A stretch of DNA of 45,597 bases from JAVZLQ01 sp049972525 (lineage in GTDB: Archaea; Thermoproteota; Bathyarchaeia; Bathyarchaeales; Bathycorpusculaceae). The position numbers were made by a program, and so were the translations under genes. The stretch lies in the NCBI GenBank assembly GCA_049972525.1, contig JBMFKI010000013.1:1-45597 (forward strand). The letters run 5' to 3'. Position 1 is the first letter of the stretch. Each line of letters starts with the position of its first letter. The notes below the pieces were generated by a model, which was not told the origin of the DNA, made no database searches, and saw only the letters and a program-made list of their open reading frames with translations. Of this stretch, positions 6,968 through 15,661 are shown one piece after another.

Positions 6968-8668
6968 ATGATATTGTTGGAAAAGCAGATTTTCGCTTTG
7001 CTATTGGTTTTTTCAGTTTTAGCTCCATCTTTATTGTCGTTCAGTGCGAGGCCTGTTCATGGATTTTCAAGTTCTGGTTTGGATCCACTTGAAGGACAGA
7101 TTGTTGCGCTTGTTAATGGTACTAGGGCTTACGACTACGATTTGCAGTTAGAGAGCATCGCTCTTTCGCATCCTGATTTTCGTTCAGCTGGTTCTCCAGG
7201 TGCGTTAGAAGCTGCGAACTGGATTAAGGCGCAACTTCAAAGTTTTGGTTTAGATGCTTGGCTTGAGCCTTTTACCTTTAAGAATTGGACTTTGCTAGAC
7301 AAGCCTTCACTCATTATCGACGAAGATGGAAACCAGAGTACAACCTGCGACCAGACAACAATTGGTTCTTTTCAATGTGAACATTGGAGCTATCCAACAC
7401 CACCCGACGGAGTCTTCGCAGACGTTGTAGTCTTGCCCTTGCCGCCAGCCGAAAACATTAGCCGAATAGGTGCTGAACTCATAAATACGACTGCTTGGAA
7501 CGCAGTTAACATCACCGGAAAAGTTGTTTTGATTGGAAGAGAAGTGCGCTGGAACGATAATTGGCATAATGCATTCGTAAATAAATTGAGCGCACAGCCA
7601 CCAGCGGCTGTTGTTTTCACTTGGTGGTATGACTGGATGAATTTCACTCCGCCTATGCATTCTTCCGCTGGTGGGCTTCCGTTAAGCGGCTACGGCACTT
7701 ATTTCTGGAATTATCACATTCCAGTCGGTTTTGTGAACTATTGGGATGGCTTATCAATTAGAGCTAAGGTGGAAAGCAATAAAACACTTTCTGCAAATGT
7801 CACCATTAAGGCTGTCATAGGTTATAACGGAGTGCATTACAATGTTGTTGGAAGAATAAGCGGATATGAACAGCCAGAAAAAATGGTGATAATTTCAAGC
7901 CACTATGACACTGTCATGTGCGCTGGTTTCTGCGATAATGGTGCTGGAACAGCTGGGATCCTAGAAGTAGCAAATGTTGTTAAAGAGGCTATCAAAACTG
8001 GGCTTTACCGGCCAAAATACACGCTTCTTTTCGTAGCCTTTACAGGAGAAGAACTGTACCTTGTTGGTTCAGCAAATTACGTGAAACAGCATAAAAGCGA
8101 TATGGGAAACATAATAACCGTAATTAATTTGGACTGTATTGGAAGCAACGAATTATACGTAACAAACACCACTGGAAGCGACTTAGCACAAAAAATAATT
8201 GAGGCAGCCCAAGATCTAAACATAAGCATTTCTATGGAAGAACCTGGTGGTTCAGACCAAGAATCATTTCGAACACCAAGCAGTATTAACAACGCCATTT
8301 TGCACTATTGGGGTGTCGACTTGGGCATTTCCGACGCAACTCCAATTTCATCAAGCGCCATGCTTGATTCTTATCCGCTTTTCTACAATGATTTATGGAA
8401 TATGGGTGAGGCAGGCTGGATTCACACGGCGTATGATAACTCAACTTCCACAGAAACGCTGAACTGGGTTGAGCTTGATGATCTTGAAAACCACATTAAG
8501 GTTGCGCTTCTCGCAACGATAAGGGAATCTCAAAACATTGTTCCAGAGTTCACGCCAATAATAACATTAGCAGTGCTCATGACAAGCACGGTAGTCGTCT
8601 ATTTCCTAACACGGAAGAAACTCTACAAAGCGGCAAAAGTTAATTTAAACAAGCACACAAGGTTGTAA
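6968..8668 (+). CDS. Exported M28-family metallopeptidase with PA-like domain and PEF-type C-terminal anchor
   Basis: The 566-residue protein begins with a signal peptide (residues 1-32, ending RPVHG). A long insert at about residues 95-280 (VFADVVVLPLPPAEN, GKVVLIGREV) resembles a protease-associated domain. The M28 catalytic domain follows: His312 in SSHYDTV, Asp323 in FCDNGAGTAG, Glu361-Glu362 in FTGEELYLVGS, Asp in VINLDCIGS and a late His in WIHTAYDNS. The C-terminus reads VPEFTPIITLAVLMTSTVVV, then VYFLTRKK. This is a PEF motif, membrane helix and basic end, like archaeosortase-type or tail-anchor signals. It should act outside the cell as an aminopeptidase or carboxypeptidase. Confidence 0.85.
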   Translation: MILLEKQIFALLLVFSVLAPSLLSFSARPVHGFSSSGLDPLEGQIVALVNGTRAYDYDLQLESIALSHPDFRSAGSPGALEAANWIKAQLQSFGLDAWLEPFTFKNWTLLDKPSLIIDEDGNQSTTCDQTTIGSFQCEHWSYPTPPDGVFADVVVLPLPPAENISRIGAELINTTAWNAVNITGKVVLIGREVRWNDNWHNAFVNKLSAQPPAAVVFTWWYDWMNFTPPMHSSAGGLPLSGYGTYFWNYHIPVGFVNYWDGLSIRAKVESNKTLSANVTIKAVIGYNGVHYNVVGRISGYEQPEKMVIISSHYDTVMCAGFCDNGAGTAGILEVANVVKEAIKTGLYRPKYTLLFVAFTGEELYLVGSANYVKQHKSDMGNIITVINLDCIGSNELYVTNTTGSDLAQKIIEAAQDLNISISMEEPGGSDQESFRTPSSINNAILHYWGVDLGISDATPISSSAMLDSYPLFYNDLWNMGEAGWIHTAYDNSTSTETLNWVELDDLENHIKVALLATIRESQNIVPEFTPIITLAVLMTSTVVVYFLTRKKLYKAAKVNLNKHTRL

Positions 8669-8680
8669 AGCGAAAAGCCT

Positions 8681-9073
8681 ATGCCAATAAAATACTTTGA
8701 AGCATCAGACATCAAAAAGCGGGTTGACGAAATAGCGGCAAACCTAAACCTTTTCCACATAACACCACAATTCGTTTTCTGTGTGAGAAGCAGAGGTTCA
8801 AAATCAACGCGCACAATAGCTCGGATACATGGACTCGGCAAAATATGGCAAGAAATGCTGAACCTCCCGCCATCGTACATCATAGAGGTTATCTCTGAAC
8901 GCTTCGACAAACTGTCAGAAGAGGAAAAAGAGAAAACACTAATTCATGAACTGCTGCACATTCCGCGAGGATTTTCAGGCGGCTTCAGACCGCATAAGGG
9001 CTATGTTAGCCGAGAAAGGGTGGAGCAACTTTATAGAAAGCTTAAGCAGAATAGAGCAAGCAAAAATGGTTAA
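8681..9073 (+). CDS. Putative metallopeptidase with HExxH motif
   Basis: The 130-residue protein carries TLIHELLHIPRGFSGGFRPH, a zinc-protease HExxH helix followed by a further His. The family is usually annotated simply as putative metallopeptidase. It has no signal peptide and is probably cytoplasmic. The N-terminal half includes FVFCVRSRGSKSTRTIARIH, a basic segment. The gene starts 12 bases after the M28 peptidase gene and precedes topoisomerase IB on the same strand, so all three may share a transcript. The substrate is unknown. Confidence 0.7.
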   Translation: MPIKYFEASDIKKRVDEIAANLNLFHITPQFVFCVRSRGSKSTRTIARIHGLGKIWQEMLNLPPSYIIEVISERFDKLSEEEKEKTLIHELLHIPRGFSGGFRPHKGYVSRERVEQLYRKLKQNRASKNG

Positions 9074-9248
9074 AGTTTTTAAGTAACCGAAATATTGGAA
9101 AAAGAAAACATCGACGGGATGAACCACGGCGAAACATGAACTGAAAAGCTTATGGCACAACGGCGTATACGTCCCACAATACGATTACAAAGGATTATCA
9201 ATAAAAATCAGGGGAGAAACCATAAAGCTAAGTCCAAAAACGGAGCAG

Positions 9249-10766
9249 ATGGCAATAGCCCTAATAAAAAAAGTGCAGTCCGCATCACCGCCTGACAAGT
9301 TATTCTACAAGAACTTCATTCAAGATTTCCTTCAGCAACTGAAAAGGGAGAATCCACAACTAGATTTTTTGGAGACATTTCATAATGTGCACATAAAAAG
9401 CTTGGAAGAAAACAGTTTTGAACCGCAAGCAATTGTTCAATCAGAAATTGACTTTTCAGAAATTTCAGCTTACATAGAACAAGAGAAAATGAAAAAGGAA
9501 AACTTGACAAAGCAGGAGAAGAAAAAACTTGCAAAACAGAGAAAAGCTCAAAGGGAAGAGCTGAAGGAAAAGTTTGGCTACGCCATTGTGAATGGAAGAC
9601 GAATAGAAATAGCAAACTGGACCGCGGAACCATCATGCATATTCACTGGAAGGGGAGACCACCCTAAAAGGGGAAGATGGAAGCAGGGACCAAGCCAAGA
9701 GGATATTATCTTGAACCTCTCTCCAGACGCGCCTAGACCGCCTGGAAACTGGAAAGGCATTGTTTGGGAACCAAACAAGCTGTATATTGCAAAATGGCAA
9801 GACAAGCTAACTGGCAAAATAAAATACGTATGGTTTTCTGATTCAGCATTCCTTAAACAAAAGCGGGAATATGAAAAATTTAGAAAAGCTGAAAAACTGG
9901 GTGATTTAATCCCGAAAATTGAAGAGCACATAATGGAAAATCTTGAGGCGAAAAATGAAGAGAGGCGAAAAGTGGCAACTGTAAGCTGGTTAATTCATGC
10001 CTTAAACATGAGAGTTGGCGACGAAAAAGATCCAGGAGAAGCAGATACTGTTGGCGCCATAACCCTAAGACCTGAACACATCAAAATAGACGGCGACACG
10101 CTGCACTTCGACTTTTTGGGGAAGGACGCTGTAAGATGGGAAAAATCAATTAAAGCCCCGCCGGCTGTCATAAAAAACATTGAGCAATACGCAAAAACAT
10201 GCAGAGAATACTTGTTTGAGGGAATAAACTCAAGGAAAGTTTCCAGATTCCTCTCGGAGAGGATGAAGGGTTTAACGGCGAAAGTTTTCAGAACGTGGAG
10301 AACAACAAAGGCCGTTAGGGAGTATCTGGAAAACTGCAACATTAAAGAAGAGGACGCTGAACACGTAAAGCTTTTTCACGCCAAAATGGCGAATCTTGAA
10401 GGCGCAAAAATAGCCAACCACAAAAGGAAGATTCCAGCAAACTTTGAAGAGAGATTAGCAAAAAAGGAGGCTAGGCTTAAGGAGTTAATGCTTCAGCTTA
10501 AGGAAAGGGCTGATAAGGGAAAGAAAACCGATTCGATTTTAGCCAGAATTGAAAAAGCGAAGCTTGACATTGCATTAATGAAGGAGACAAGAGAGTGGAA
10601 CTTAGGGACTTCCCTCAAATCCTACATTGACCCAAGAGTTTACGCCCAATGGGCTGCAAAAGTGAACTTCAACCTTGAAAAACTTTATCCAAAAACTTTG
10701 AGGAAAAAGTACAGCTGGGCATTAAGGAAGCTTTTAAAATACTACAATGTCCAGAAAAACAATTAA
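9249..10766 (+). CDS. DNA topoisomerase IB, eukaryotic type
   Basis: Numbered from ATG 9249, the protein has the full type IB active site: Arg255 (NMRVGDEKD), Lys292 (FLGKDAVRW), Arg348 (FRTWRTTKAV), His391 (IANHKRKIP) and the nucleophile Tyr459 (GTSLKSYIDPRV). The core DNA-binding region (PSCIFTGRGDHPKRGRWKQG) is also conserved. The enzyme relaxes supercoils through a 3'-phosphotyrosine intermediate. Family homology starts earlier: the same frame from about 9123 encodes KSLWHNGVYVPQYDYKGL, the conserved N-terminus. That stretch has no ATG, GTG or TTG before 9249. The listed start is only the first canonical one, and the true protein probably begins about 36-42 residues earlier. Confidence 0.93.
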   Translation: MAIALIKKVQSASPPDKLFYKNFIQDFLQQLKRENPQLDFLETFHNVHIKSLEENSFEPQAIVQSEIDFSEISAYIEQEKMKKENLTKQEKKKLAKQRKAQREELKEKFGYAIVNGRRIEIANWTAEPSCIFTGRGDHPKRGRWKQGPSQEDIILNLSPDAPRPPGNWKGIVWEPNKLYIAKWQDKLTGKIKYVWFSDSAFLKQKREYEKFRKAEKLGDLIPKIEEHIMENLEAKNEERRKVATVSWLIHALNMRVGDEKDPGEADTVGAITLRPEHIKIDGDTLHFDFLGKDAVRWEKSIKAPPAVIKNIEQYAKTCREYLFEGINSRKVSRFLSERMKGLTAKVFRTWRTTKAVREYLENCNIKEEDAEHVKLFHAKMANLEGAKIANHKRKIPANFEERLAKKEARLKELMLQLKERADKGKKTDSILARIEKAKLDIALMKETREWNLGTSLKSYIDPRVYAQWAAKVNFNLEKLYPKTLRKKYSWALRKLLKYYNVQKNN

Positions 10767-10778
10767 GCTTTCAATTAT

Positions 10779-11879
10779 CTAACAGTTAATAGCTTTCCAC
10801 AAGGCTTCAAGTGCCAAATTCAAGCTTGAATCCTCGGGATTTATGTTGCCAAGACCAAGCCTTATCATGCTGGATTTAACAAACTTATAGTCATCTTTGA
10901 AGAGGAAGAATGTTCCTGGAACTGGCGCTACGCTATGTTGCGGTACTGCCTTCTCATTAACCCACTCGTACGTGTCTTTTATTGGAAGCTTCGTCCAGTA
11001 AGTGATCCCAGACCTATTCTTGAAATATTCAAATTTCTTCTCTTCAAGCCACTCTTCAGTTTCCTTTTTGATGGCGTTCCATTTTTGCTTGTGGCGTTCC
11101 AGTTCTTGCATCTTTTCTCGCAGCAGTTTTGCAGCTATAAACTGTACAATGTTTGAGCTGTTTCCAATAGTGTTCAGCGTGTCAGTGTAAAGTTCATCCA
11201 CCATATTTTTTGCGGCTAAGGCTACGCCGAGTCTTAGCCCGCCGAGACCATAAGCCTTCGTGAAGCTTGTTGTTGTTACGCCAAAATTGCCGTCAACAGA
11301 GAAAACTGTTGGTATGCTTTCCCTCTCAAACTCTGCATATATTTCATCGCATAAAACATGGAAGCCATACTCCTCAGCAACAGCCATAACCTCATTTAAC
11401 TCGCCTTTGGTGGCAATTGCCCCGCTAGGCGCGTGAGGATTCGTAATGACGAGTAACCCTGTTTTTTCCGAAACAAGCTTCCGCAGAGAGTCAGCGTCAA
11501 GCGCATAATCCTCTTCAGCTTTTCTTTCCAGCCTCCTCACCGATGGAAAGTGTTCTTGAACTTGGCGCAGTAAAGGTTCATATGTCGGATGTTCAACAAC
11601 AGCCTCTTTCCTGCGGCTTTTTTCAGCTAACAATCTTATCACTCGCGCATTTTGACCAGAGGCACCATCGCTTGAAACGAACACGTTTCCCGTTTTTACG
11701 TGATATCGCTCCGCAAGAAGCTTAACAGTTTCCGGGTTGCCAAAAGCATAGTTCACGCTCAAATCAACTTCGCCCATGGACAAGTCAACTTTCAGGTAGG
11801 ATAGACCGCTCGAACGGAAATCGAACCTTACATGCGGTGTGTGAACGTACCAGTCGAGGTAAAGCGAACGCAGCTTCAT
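10779..11879 (-). CDS. Class I/II PLP-dependent aminotransferase
   Basis: The 366-residue protein is a fold-type I aminotransferase. Visible motifs are GASGQNARVIRLL, VITNPHAPSGAIATKGE, FHVLCDEIYAEFE, the PLP-lysine loop SFTKAYGLGGLRLG and the C-terminal carboxylate-binding Arg in SSMIRLGLGNI. It should transfer an amino group between an amino acid and a 2-oxoacid in the cytoplasm. The substrate cannot be read from sequence; family members include aspartate and aromatic aminotransferases. The N-terminus is somewhat short. The gene is convergent with topoisomerase IB. Confidence 0.85.
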   Translation of the reverse strand: MKLRSLYLDWYVHTPHVRFDFRSSGLSYLKVDLSMGEVDLSVNYAFGNPETVKLLAERYHVKTGNVFVSSDGASGQNARVIRLLAEKSRRKEAVVEHPTYEPLLRQVQEHFPSVRRLERKAEEDYALDADSLRKLVSEKTGLLVITNPHAPSGAIATKGELNEVMAVAEEYGFHVLCDEIYAEFERESIPTVFSVDGNFGVTTTSFTKAYGLGGLRLGVALAAKNMVDELYTDTLNTIGNSSNIVQFIAAKLLREKMQELERHKQKWNAIKKETEEWLEEKKFEYFKNRSGITYWTKLPIKDTYEWVNEKAVPQHSVAPVPGTFFLFKDDYKFVKSSMIRLGLGNINPEDSSLNLALEALWKAINC

Positions 11880-11952
11880 ATTGACGCCTACTCAATGCTT
11901 GCCTTATTGCCAAATAATTCTTTTGTGCAGTTTTAAGCGAAGAATGTGCAGA

Positions 11953-13218
11953 TCACTGGTTTTGTAGTTTAAAGCGTAGGATGGCTGCGATTCCGCCGAA
12001 GGAGTTTTTCAGCATTTGTCCCTCTTCAGTTTCACTTGAGATTATTTCCACTTCAGTGTTCGTGTACTCGGCTAACTGTGCAAAGTTCTCTATCAACTCT
12101 TGTTTTTCAGCTATCGCCAAGGATTGTGCACCGCATTTTGGGCATGGTTTAACAGAAAGTTCCTGCTCAAAACTCGTTAACATTTGGCTTTTAATTGTCT
12201 GCTGTTCCTGATAACCGCACGCGTTGCATTTCACTGTGACCCGTAGGATGTCAAGTCCCTCTGACAGAAGCAGCGTTTTAACAGCGCCTGCCTCTAAAGC
12301 CCTTCGAACATCTTCTTCACCGTACGTCGCCATTCCCGTGTCATGGCCCACCTCGTAGAGGAACTGCTGCACAATCTGCCTCTCTTCAATGTAACGCACT
12401 TTACGCATTATTTCTGGAGCCTTGTCAACAACTTCCTTCACGCCCTGCTCGCCCACATAAGCCGTGTCCACAACGTCTAAAATTTTCTCCTTCAACATAT
12501 AATTCAAATACTCGCCCTTTTCAAAATCATATTTTGTAGGCCCAGGACCAGCAATTATCAGTCCCTTCAAATCTTCTATGGGTAGAAACGCTTCGTTTGC
12601 ATGCTCGCCGACACGCCTAAAATAGTCTTGAAGGCGCATCTCCCTAAGCCTTTCATAACGCCTAGCCGACTGACCGCCAGCACGAGTTTTTCCAGGCACG
12701 CCAGAGCTTATTTCCCTAACTATCTCAAGTCTTCTCCCTCGGAGCGTTGCAAGCGTGGCGTCTGAAGAGTCTATTAGGATTATGCCGTAAGTTTCTTTTT
12801 CCCTTATAAGTTCCTGTAGATGCTCCGTGTGAAACCTCGAATCGCACCTGTAGAGGTAAATGTTTATCGGCTCAGGAGGAATTATAACGTAAGTTTCTAT
12901 CCTCTCACTTCCAGCGCCGTTCTGAGGAATTGCCCCGCAAAAAATTACCAGCCCGTTTTCCGGAGTTTCTTTGAAAAGTTTGAGGCGCTGCTGCACCTTC
13001 ACAATGGCGTCTTGAACGTTTTTGCGTGTGGTTGTGGATTTTATGTTCGAGGCAGTTCCATACTCATCCCTAAGCATGTTCATAACTTCACTTATCTGCT
13101 TCCCAGGGGGGATGTAAAGCGACACCAGTTCTGTTCCGCGTCCCTCCTTGTTTGCCAGAGTCATCAGTGTCTTTTTAAGTCTGAACAGCTCAAGTGATGT
13201 CCTCTTTGTTGTGCTCAA
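11953..13218 (-). CDS. prf1: Peptide chain release factor aRF1
   Basis: The 421-residue protein is the archaeal/eukaryotic class-1 release factor. It has the stop-codon-reading NIKS motif (residues 58-61 in TASNIKSTTTRKN) and the peptidyl-tRNA hydrolysis motif GGQ (residues 181-183 in GKTRAGGQSARRYERL). The C-terminal domain contains a paired-cysteine zinc knuckle (CNACGYQEQ and KPCPKCGAQS). It recognises all three stop codons and triggers polypeptide release. The length is normal for the family. This is one of the clearest archaeal marker genes in the window. Confidence 0.96.
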   Translation of the reverse strand: MSTTKRTSLELFRLKKTLMTLANKEGRGTELVSLYIPPGKQISEVMNMLRDEYGTASNIKSTTTRKNVQDAIVKVQQRLKLFKETPENGLVIFCGAIPQNGAGSERIETYVIIPPEPINIYLYRCDSRFHTEHLQELIREKETYGIILIDSSDATLATLRGRRLEIVREISSGVPGKTRAGGQSARRYERLREMRLQDYFRRVGEHANEAFLPIEDLKGLIIAGPGPTKYDFEKGEYLNYMLKEKILDVVDTAYVGEQGVKEVVDKAPEIMRKVRYIEERQIVQQFLYEVGHDTGMATYGEEDVRRALEAGAVKTLLLSEGLDILRVTVKCNACGYQEQQTIKSQMLTSFEQELSVKPCPKCGAQSLAIAEKQELIENFAQLAEYTNTEVEIISSETEEGQMLKNSFGGIAAILRFKLQNQ

Positions 13219-13294
13219 CTGGTTCTCACTGTTGATGTTTTAGCCAAAAGCTAGATAACATGGTGTCAAATAAAAGTTTAGGATTGAAAAGAGA

Positions 13295-14227
13295 TTAGAC
13301 GACTTCCAGAACTTCTTTTAGAAAAGCCTTGTATGGACCGAGCTTTCCACCATAGTTGCCAGCTGAAATTCTAACAACGCCTCGAACACAAGCAGCAGCT
13401 TTCACTCCAACGCCCACAGCCCTCTTAACATCTTCCAATGTCAACCCGTTGATCACAACTTCGTAGACGCAGTTAACCTCAGAAGTGAGCTGCGAATCTT
13501 GAATGACCGTTCTTAACCCTGGGCAGAACGGATGATTCGTCGAAGCCTTAAGCTTATACTTTATGGAGCCAGCCTTTGAACCGGAACGGCATATTCCCCC
13601 AGGGAAGGGCAAAATGACATTCTTAACTTTTGTTTTTATGGCTTTAACAGCTTCTTCAGCAGCCATAAGCCCAGAATTCTTTTCTTTGGCTAGTATTAGA
13701 AAGTTTCCACCAGCAACAGCTTCAGAAGCCCCAAAAGTGTCTTCAACTACAAAATCACCCTCCATAACTGGGATTTTCCAAACCCTTCTATCCCCAACCA
13801 AACCCTTCCTCTGGAAACCATCGCCAAAAAGCCTTATGCTTCTGCCAACTTTCAAACGCCTTTTAGCATTCGGCATCGCGTCAAAAGCAGCAGTTGTTGG
13901 ACAAGTCATTACACATTGCCCTATGCGCAGTATCATCTGATTCTTAAGCTCCAACCTGCTCCTATTGTAAATTTGAATTAGGGCGCCTACACGCTTGTCA
14001 GGGGTTGCCTCAGCTGAAACCACGCCTTCTATGCCCGCCTCAGCTGGAGACATTATAACGCTTGTGGCAAAACCAGTTGCAACTTCAGCGGCTTTTAAAG
14101 CCCACTTCTCGCTGTCAGCGGTTATCAGTACACGCCCAGCCCATAAAGGAAACATCTCAGCGAAGGTATCAACGATTTCACATGTGTTGCCATTCTCTGC
14201 TTTATAAAGAAATGTTTTCCCACTCAT
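13295..14227 (-). CDS. ftr: Formylmethanofuran:tetrahydromethanopterin formyltransferase (Ftr)
   Basis: The 310-residue protein matches Ftr along its length, with conserved DTFAEMFPLWAGRVLITA, EVATGFATSVIMSPAEAGIE, RIGQCVMTCPTTAAFDAM, VMEGDFVVEDTFGASEAVAG, ILPFPGGICRSGSKAG and ISAGNYGGKLGPYKA. Ftr moves the formyl group between formylmethanofuran and H4MPT in the archaeal C1 branch. It is cytoplasmic. The gene lies 12 bases downstream of an MtdA/MtdB-type dehydrogenase gene on the same strand, an operon joining two steps of the same pathway. Cyclohydrolase (Mch) and Fwd are not in the window. Confidence 0.93.
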   Translation of the reverse strand: MSGKTFLYKAENGNTCEIVDTFAEMFPLWAGRVLITADSEKWALKAAEVATGFATSVIMSPAEAGIEGVVSAEATPDKRVGALIQIYNRSRLELKNQMILRIGQCVMTCPTTAAFDAMPNAKRRLKVGRSIRLFGDGFQRKGLVGDRRVWKIPVMEGDFVVEDTFGASEAVAGGNFLILAKEKNSGLMAAEEAVKAIKTKVKNVILPFPGGICRSGSKAGSIKYKLKASTNHPFCPGLRTVIQDSQLTSEVNCVYEVVINGLTLEDVKRAVGVGVKAAACVRGVVRISAGNYGGKLGPYKAFLKEVLEVV

Positions 14228-14239
14228 TTGCCATTCCCT

Positions 14240-15205
14240 TCAAGAGGGCAACCAATGTTTTTCTGGCTCAGTCTTCTGCTCCGTTCTTTTCCTAAGTTTT
14301 TCGGTTGCGATCCTTTTCGCTATATCATAAGCCATTCGATAGTCAAAAATTCCCTTCGGCTCTTCAGCTGCTTTTTTGATCAGCTCAACTTCAACTTTGT
14401 TTTTAAGTTTTCCAATGGTTAATGCGCCGATTCCGAAAATGTTCGGTAAGAGCTCTTCACCTTCAGCTTTAGATTTTAGACCTTCCACTCCTAATGGTGG
14501 GATAGCGTTAATGTCAGCAACTATTTTGCATTTTTTCCCATGTTCCCTAAGCATGTCCATTGGAAGTAGTAAAGTTCCAGCAGCTCCAGCTGCAAGAACT
14601 ATCTCTGAATCTTCAATTGCTTTTCCAATTTCATCTGGCGTTTGAGCTTCAACGCCTCGCACCCTTTCACCCTCAAACTCCTCATTTATTCCTATCGCTA
14701 TGGCTGAAGCCTTTTGAAGTTCACGGGACGTAACAGTAACGTTGGCCTTTTCTAAAGCATACAGCCTAGCCGCAGTTTGCCCCACAGGCCCTGTTCCAGC
14801 TAACACAGTGACATTCTTGTTCTCTAATCCTCCGAAACCTTTTTCAAGCGAAAGTTCCAGGGTTTTCGCAACCGCAGCGCTCGCTGTTGTGTAGGCGCCT
14901 CTGGGATCAACTATTATTGAAAGTTCAAATGGTGGGAACATGCATTTTTTAACTTTATCCACAATGTCATTCACCCGCTTAAAATCCCGTCCGTTAACGA
15001 AAATTTTTGTATGCTTGGCGCCTTCAGGGCCTCTTGGAAACATAGCATCATAAACTATTTTTTCAGCATCTTCCGCGGTTACATCCTCGTATTTTAGTAT
15101 CACCGCCTCTGGAAAAACATCTATTGTTGTCAATATGTCAAAGGGGCTTGCATGCTTGTCGGTGTCCAAAAAAATGAACACTTTTTTAAATTGTTGCTCT
15201 GGCAA
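14240..15205 (-). CDS. mtdB: Methylene-H4MPT dehydrogenase, MtdA/MtdB type (NAD(P)-dependent)
   Basis: The 321-residue protein opens with VFIFLDTDKHASPFDILTTI, contains the dinucleotide-binding loop NVTVLAGTGPVGQTAARLYA, and later VADINAIPPLGVEGLKSKAE and FGIGALTIGKLK. These are hallmarks of MtdA/MtdB, first known from methylotrophic bacteria, and not of the archaeal F420-dependent Mtd. The expected reaction is oxidation of methylene-H4MPT to methenyl-H4MPT with NAD+ or NADP+. It is the first gene of an operon with ftr, which supports a C1 role. Cofactor choice is not certain from sequence. The family call is strong. Confidence 0.88.
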   Translation of the reverse strand: MPEQQFKKVFIFLDTDKHASPFDILTTIDVFPEAVILKYEDVTAEDAEKIVYDAMFPRGPEGAKHTKIFVNGRDFKRVNDIVDKVKKCMFPPFELSIIVDPRGAYTTASAAVAKTLELSLEKGFGGLENKNVTVLAGTGPVGQTAARLYALEKANVTVTSRELQKASAIAIGINEEFEGERVRGVEAQTPDEIGKAIEDSEIVLAAGAAGTLLLPMDMLREHGKKCKIVADINAIPPLGVEGLKSKAEGEELLPNIFGIGALTIGKLKNKVEVELIKKAAEEPKGIFDYRMAYDIAKRIATEKLRKRTEQKTEPEKHWLPS

Positions 15206-15324
15206 TGTTAAACCTCTTTTGTTATTATTATTGTTTTAACGTTTAAAAATTACCATTGCATAGGGCATGGTTTGCGAATGCTTAAATATTAACTGGATAC
15301 TATGTGTAAGCGGATGGACAGAAC

Positions 15325-15558
15325 ATGACAGAAGTTGTAGAAAAAGGACTGAAGAAAATTGGCATCACTGTTTCAAAGCCAGTTCTGGCAGTTCTCTGCA
15401 TAATCTTCGGAATCCTCGTAATAGTCATACCAGCCCTCCTAGGGATAATAATTGGCATCTTCCTAATAATAGAAGGTGTGCTGCTCCTAACAGAATACTT
15501 TGAACTGCAGAGGCAACAACAGCAGCAAACGTCACCACCGCCACCACCAACACAATAA
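15325..15558 (+). CDS. Small membrane protein (77 aa)
   Basis: The protein has a short amphipathic start (TEVVEKGLKKIGITVSKP) and two closely spaced membrane helices between about residues 20 and 55. The tail is QRQQQQQTSPPPPPTQ, low-complexity and Pro/Gln-rich. The architecture, two helices plus a disordered cytoplasmic tail, recalls the DUF996 protein at 6095-6733, which ends in a similar Q/P/T tail. I do not recognise a function. A TATA-like CTTAAATATT (15280-15289) precedes it. Confidence 0.65.
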   Translation: MTEVVEKGLKKIGITVSKPVLAVLCIIFGILVIVIPALLGIIIGIFLIIEGVLLLTEYFELQRQQQQQTSPPPPPTQ

Positions 15559-15613
15559 ATCATAATTGACAACATCTAATCTTTCTTTTGCAACTTATCT
15601 CCTAAAAGGTTAA

Positions 15614-15637
15614 ACTTCAAAATGCTAATTTTGAAGT
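15614..15637. terminator. Perfect 10-bp inverted repeat between convergent genes
   Basis: ACTTCAAAAT, loop GCTA, ATTTTGAAGT forms a perfect stem. It sits between the end of the small membrane protein gene (15558) and the end of the broken ECF gene read from the other strand (15662), a place where a bidirectional terminator would be expected. Archaeal termination mainly uses T-tracts, so the role is inferred. Confidence 0.4.
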
Positions 15638-15661
15638 GCAGCAAAGTTTTCAAAGAATAGA

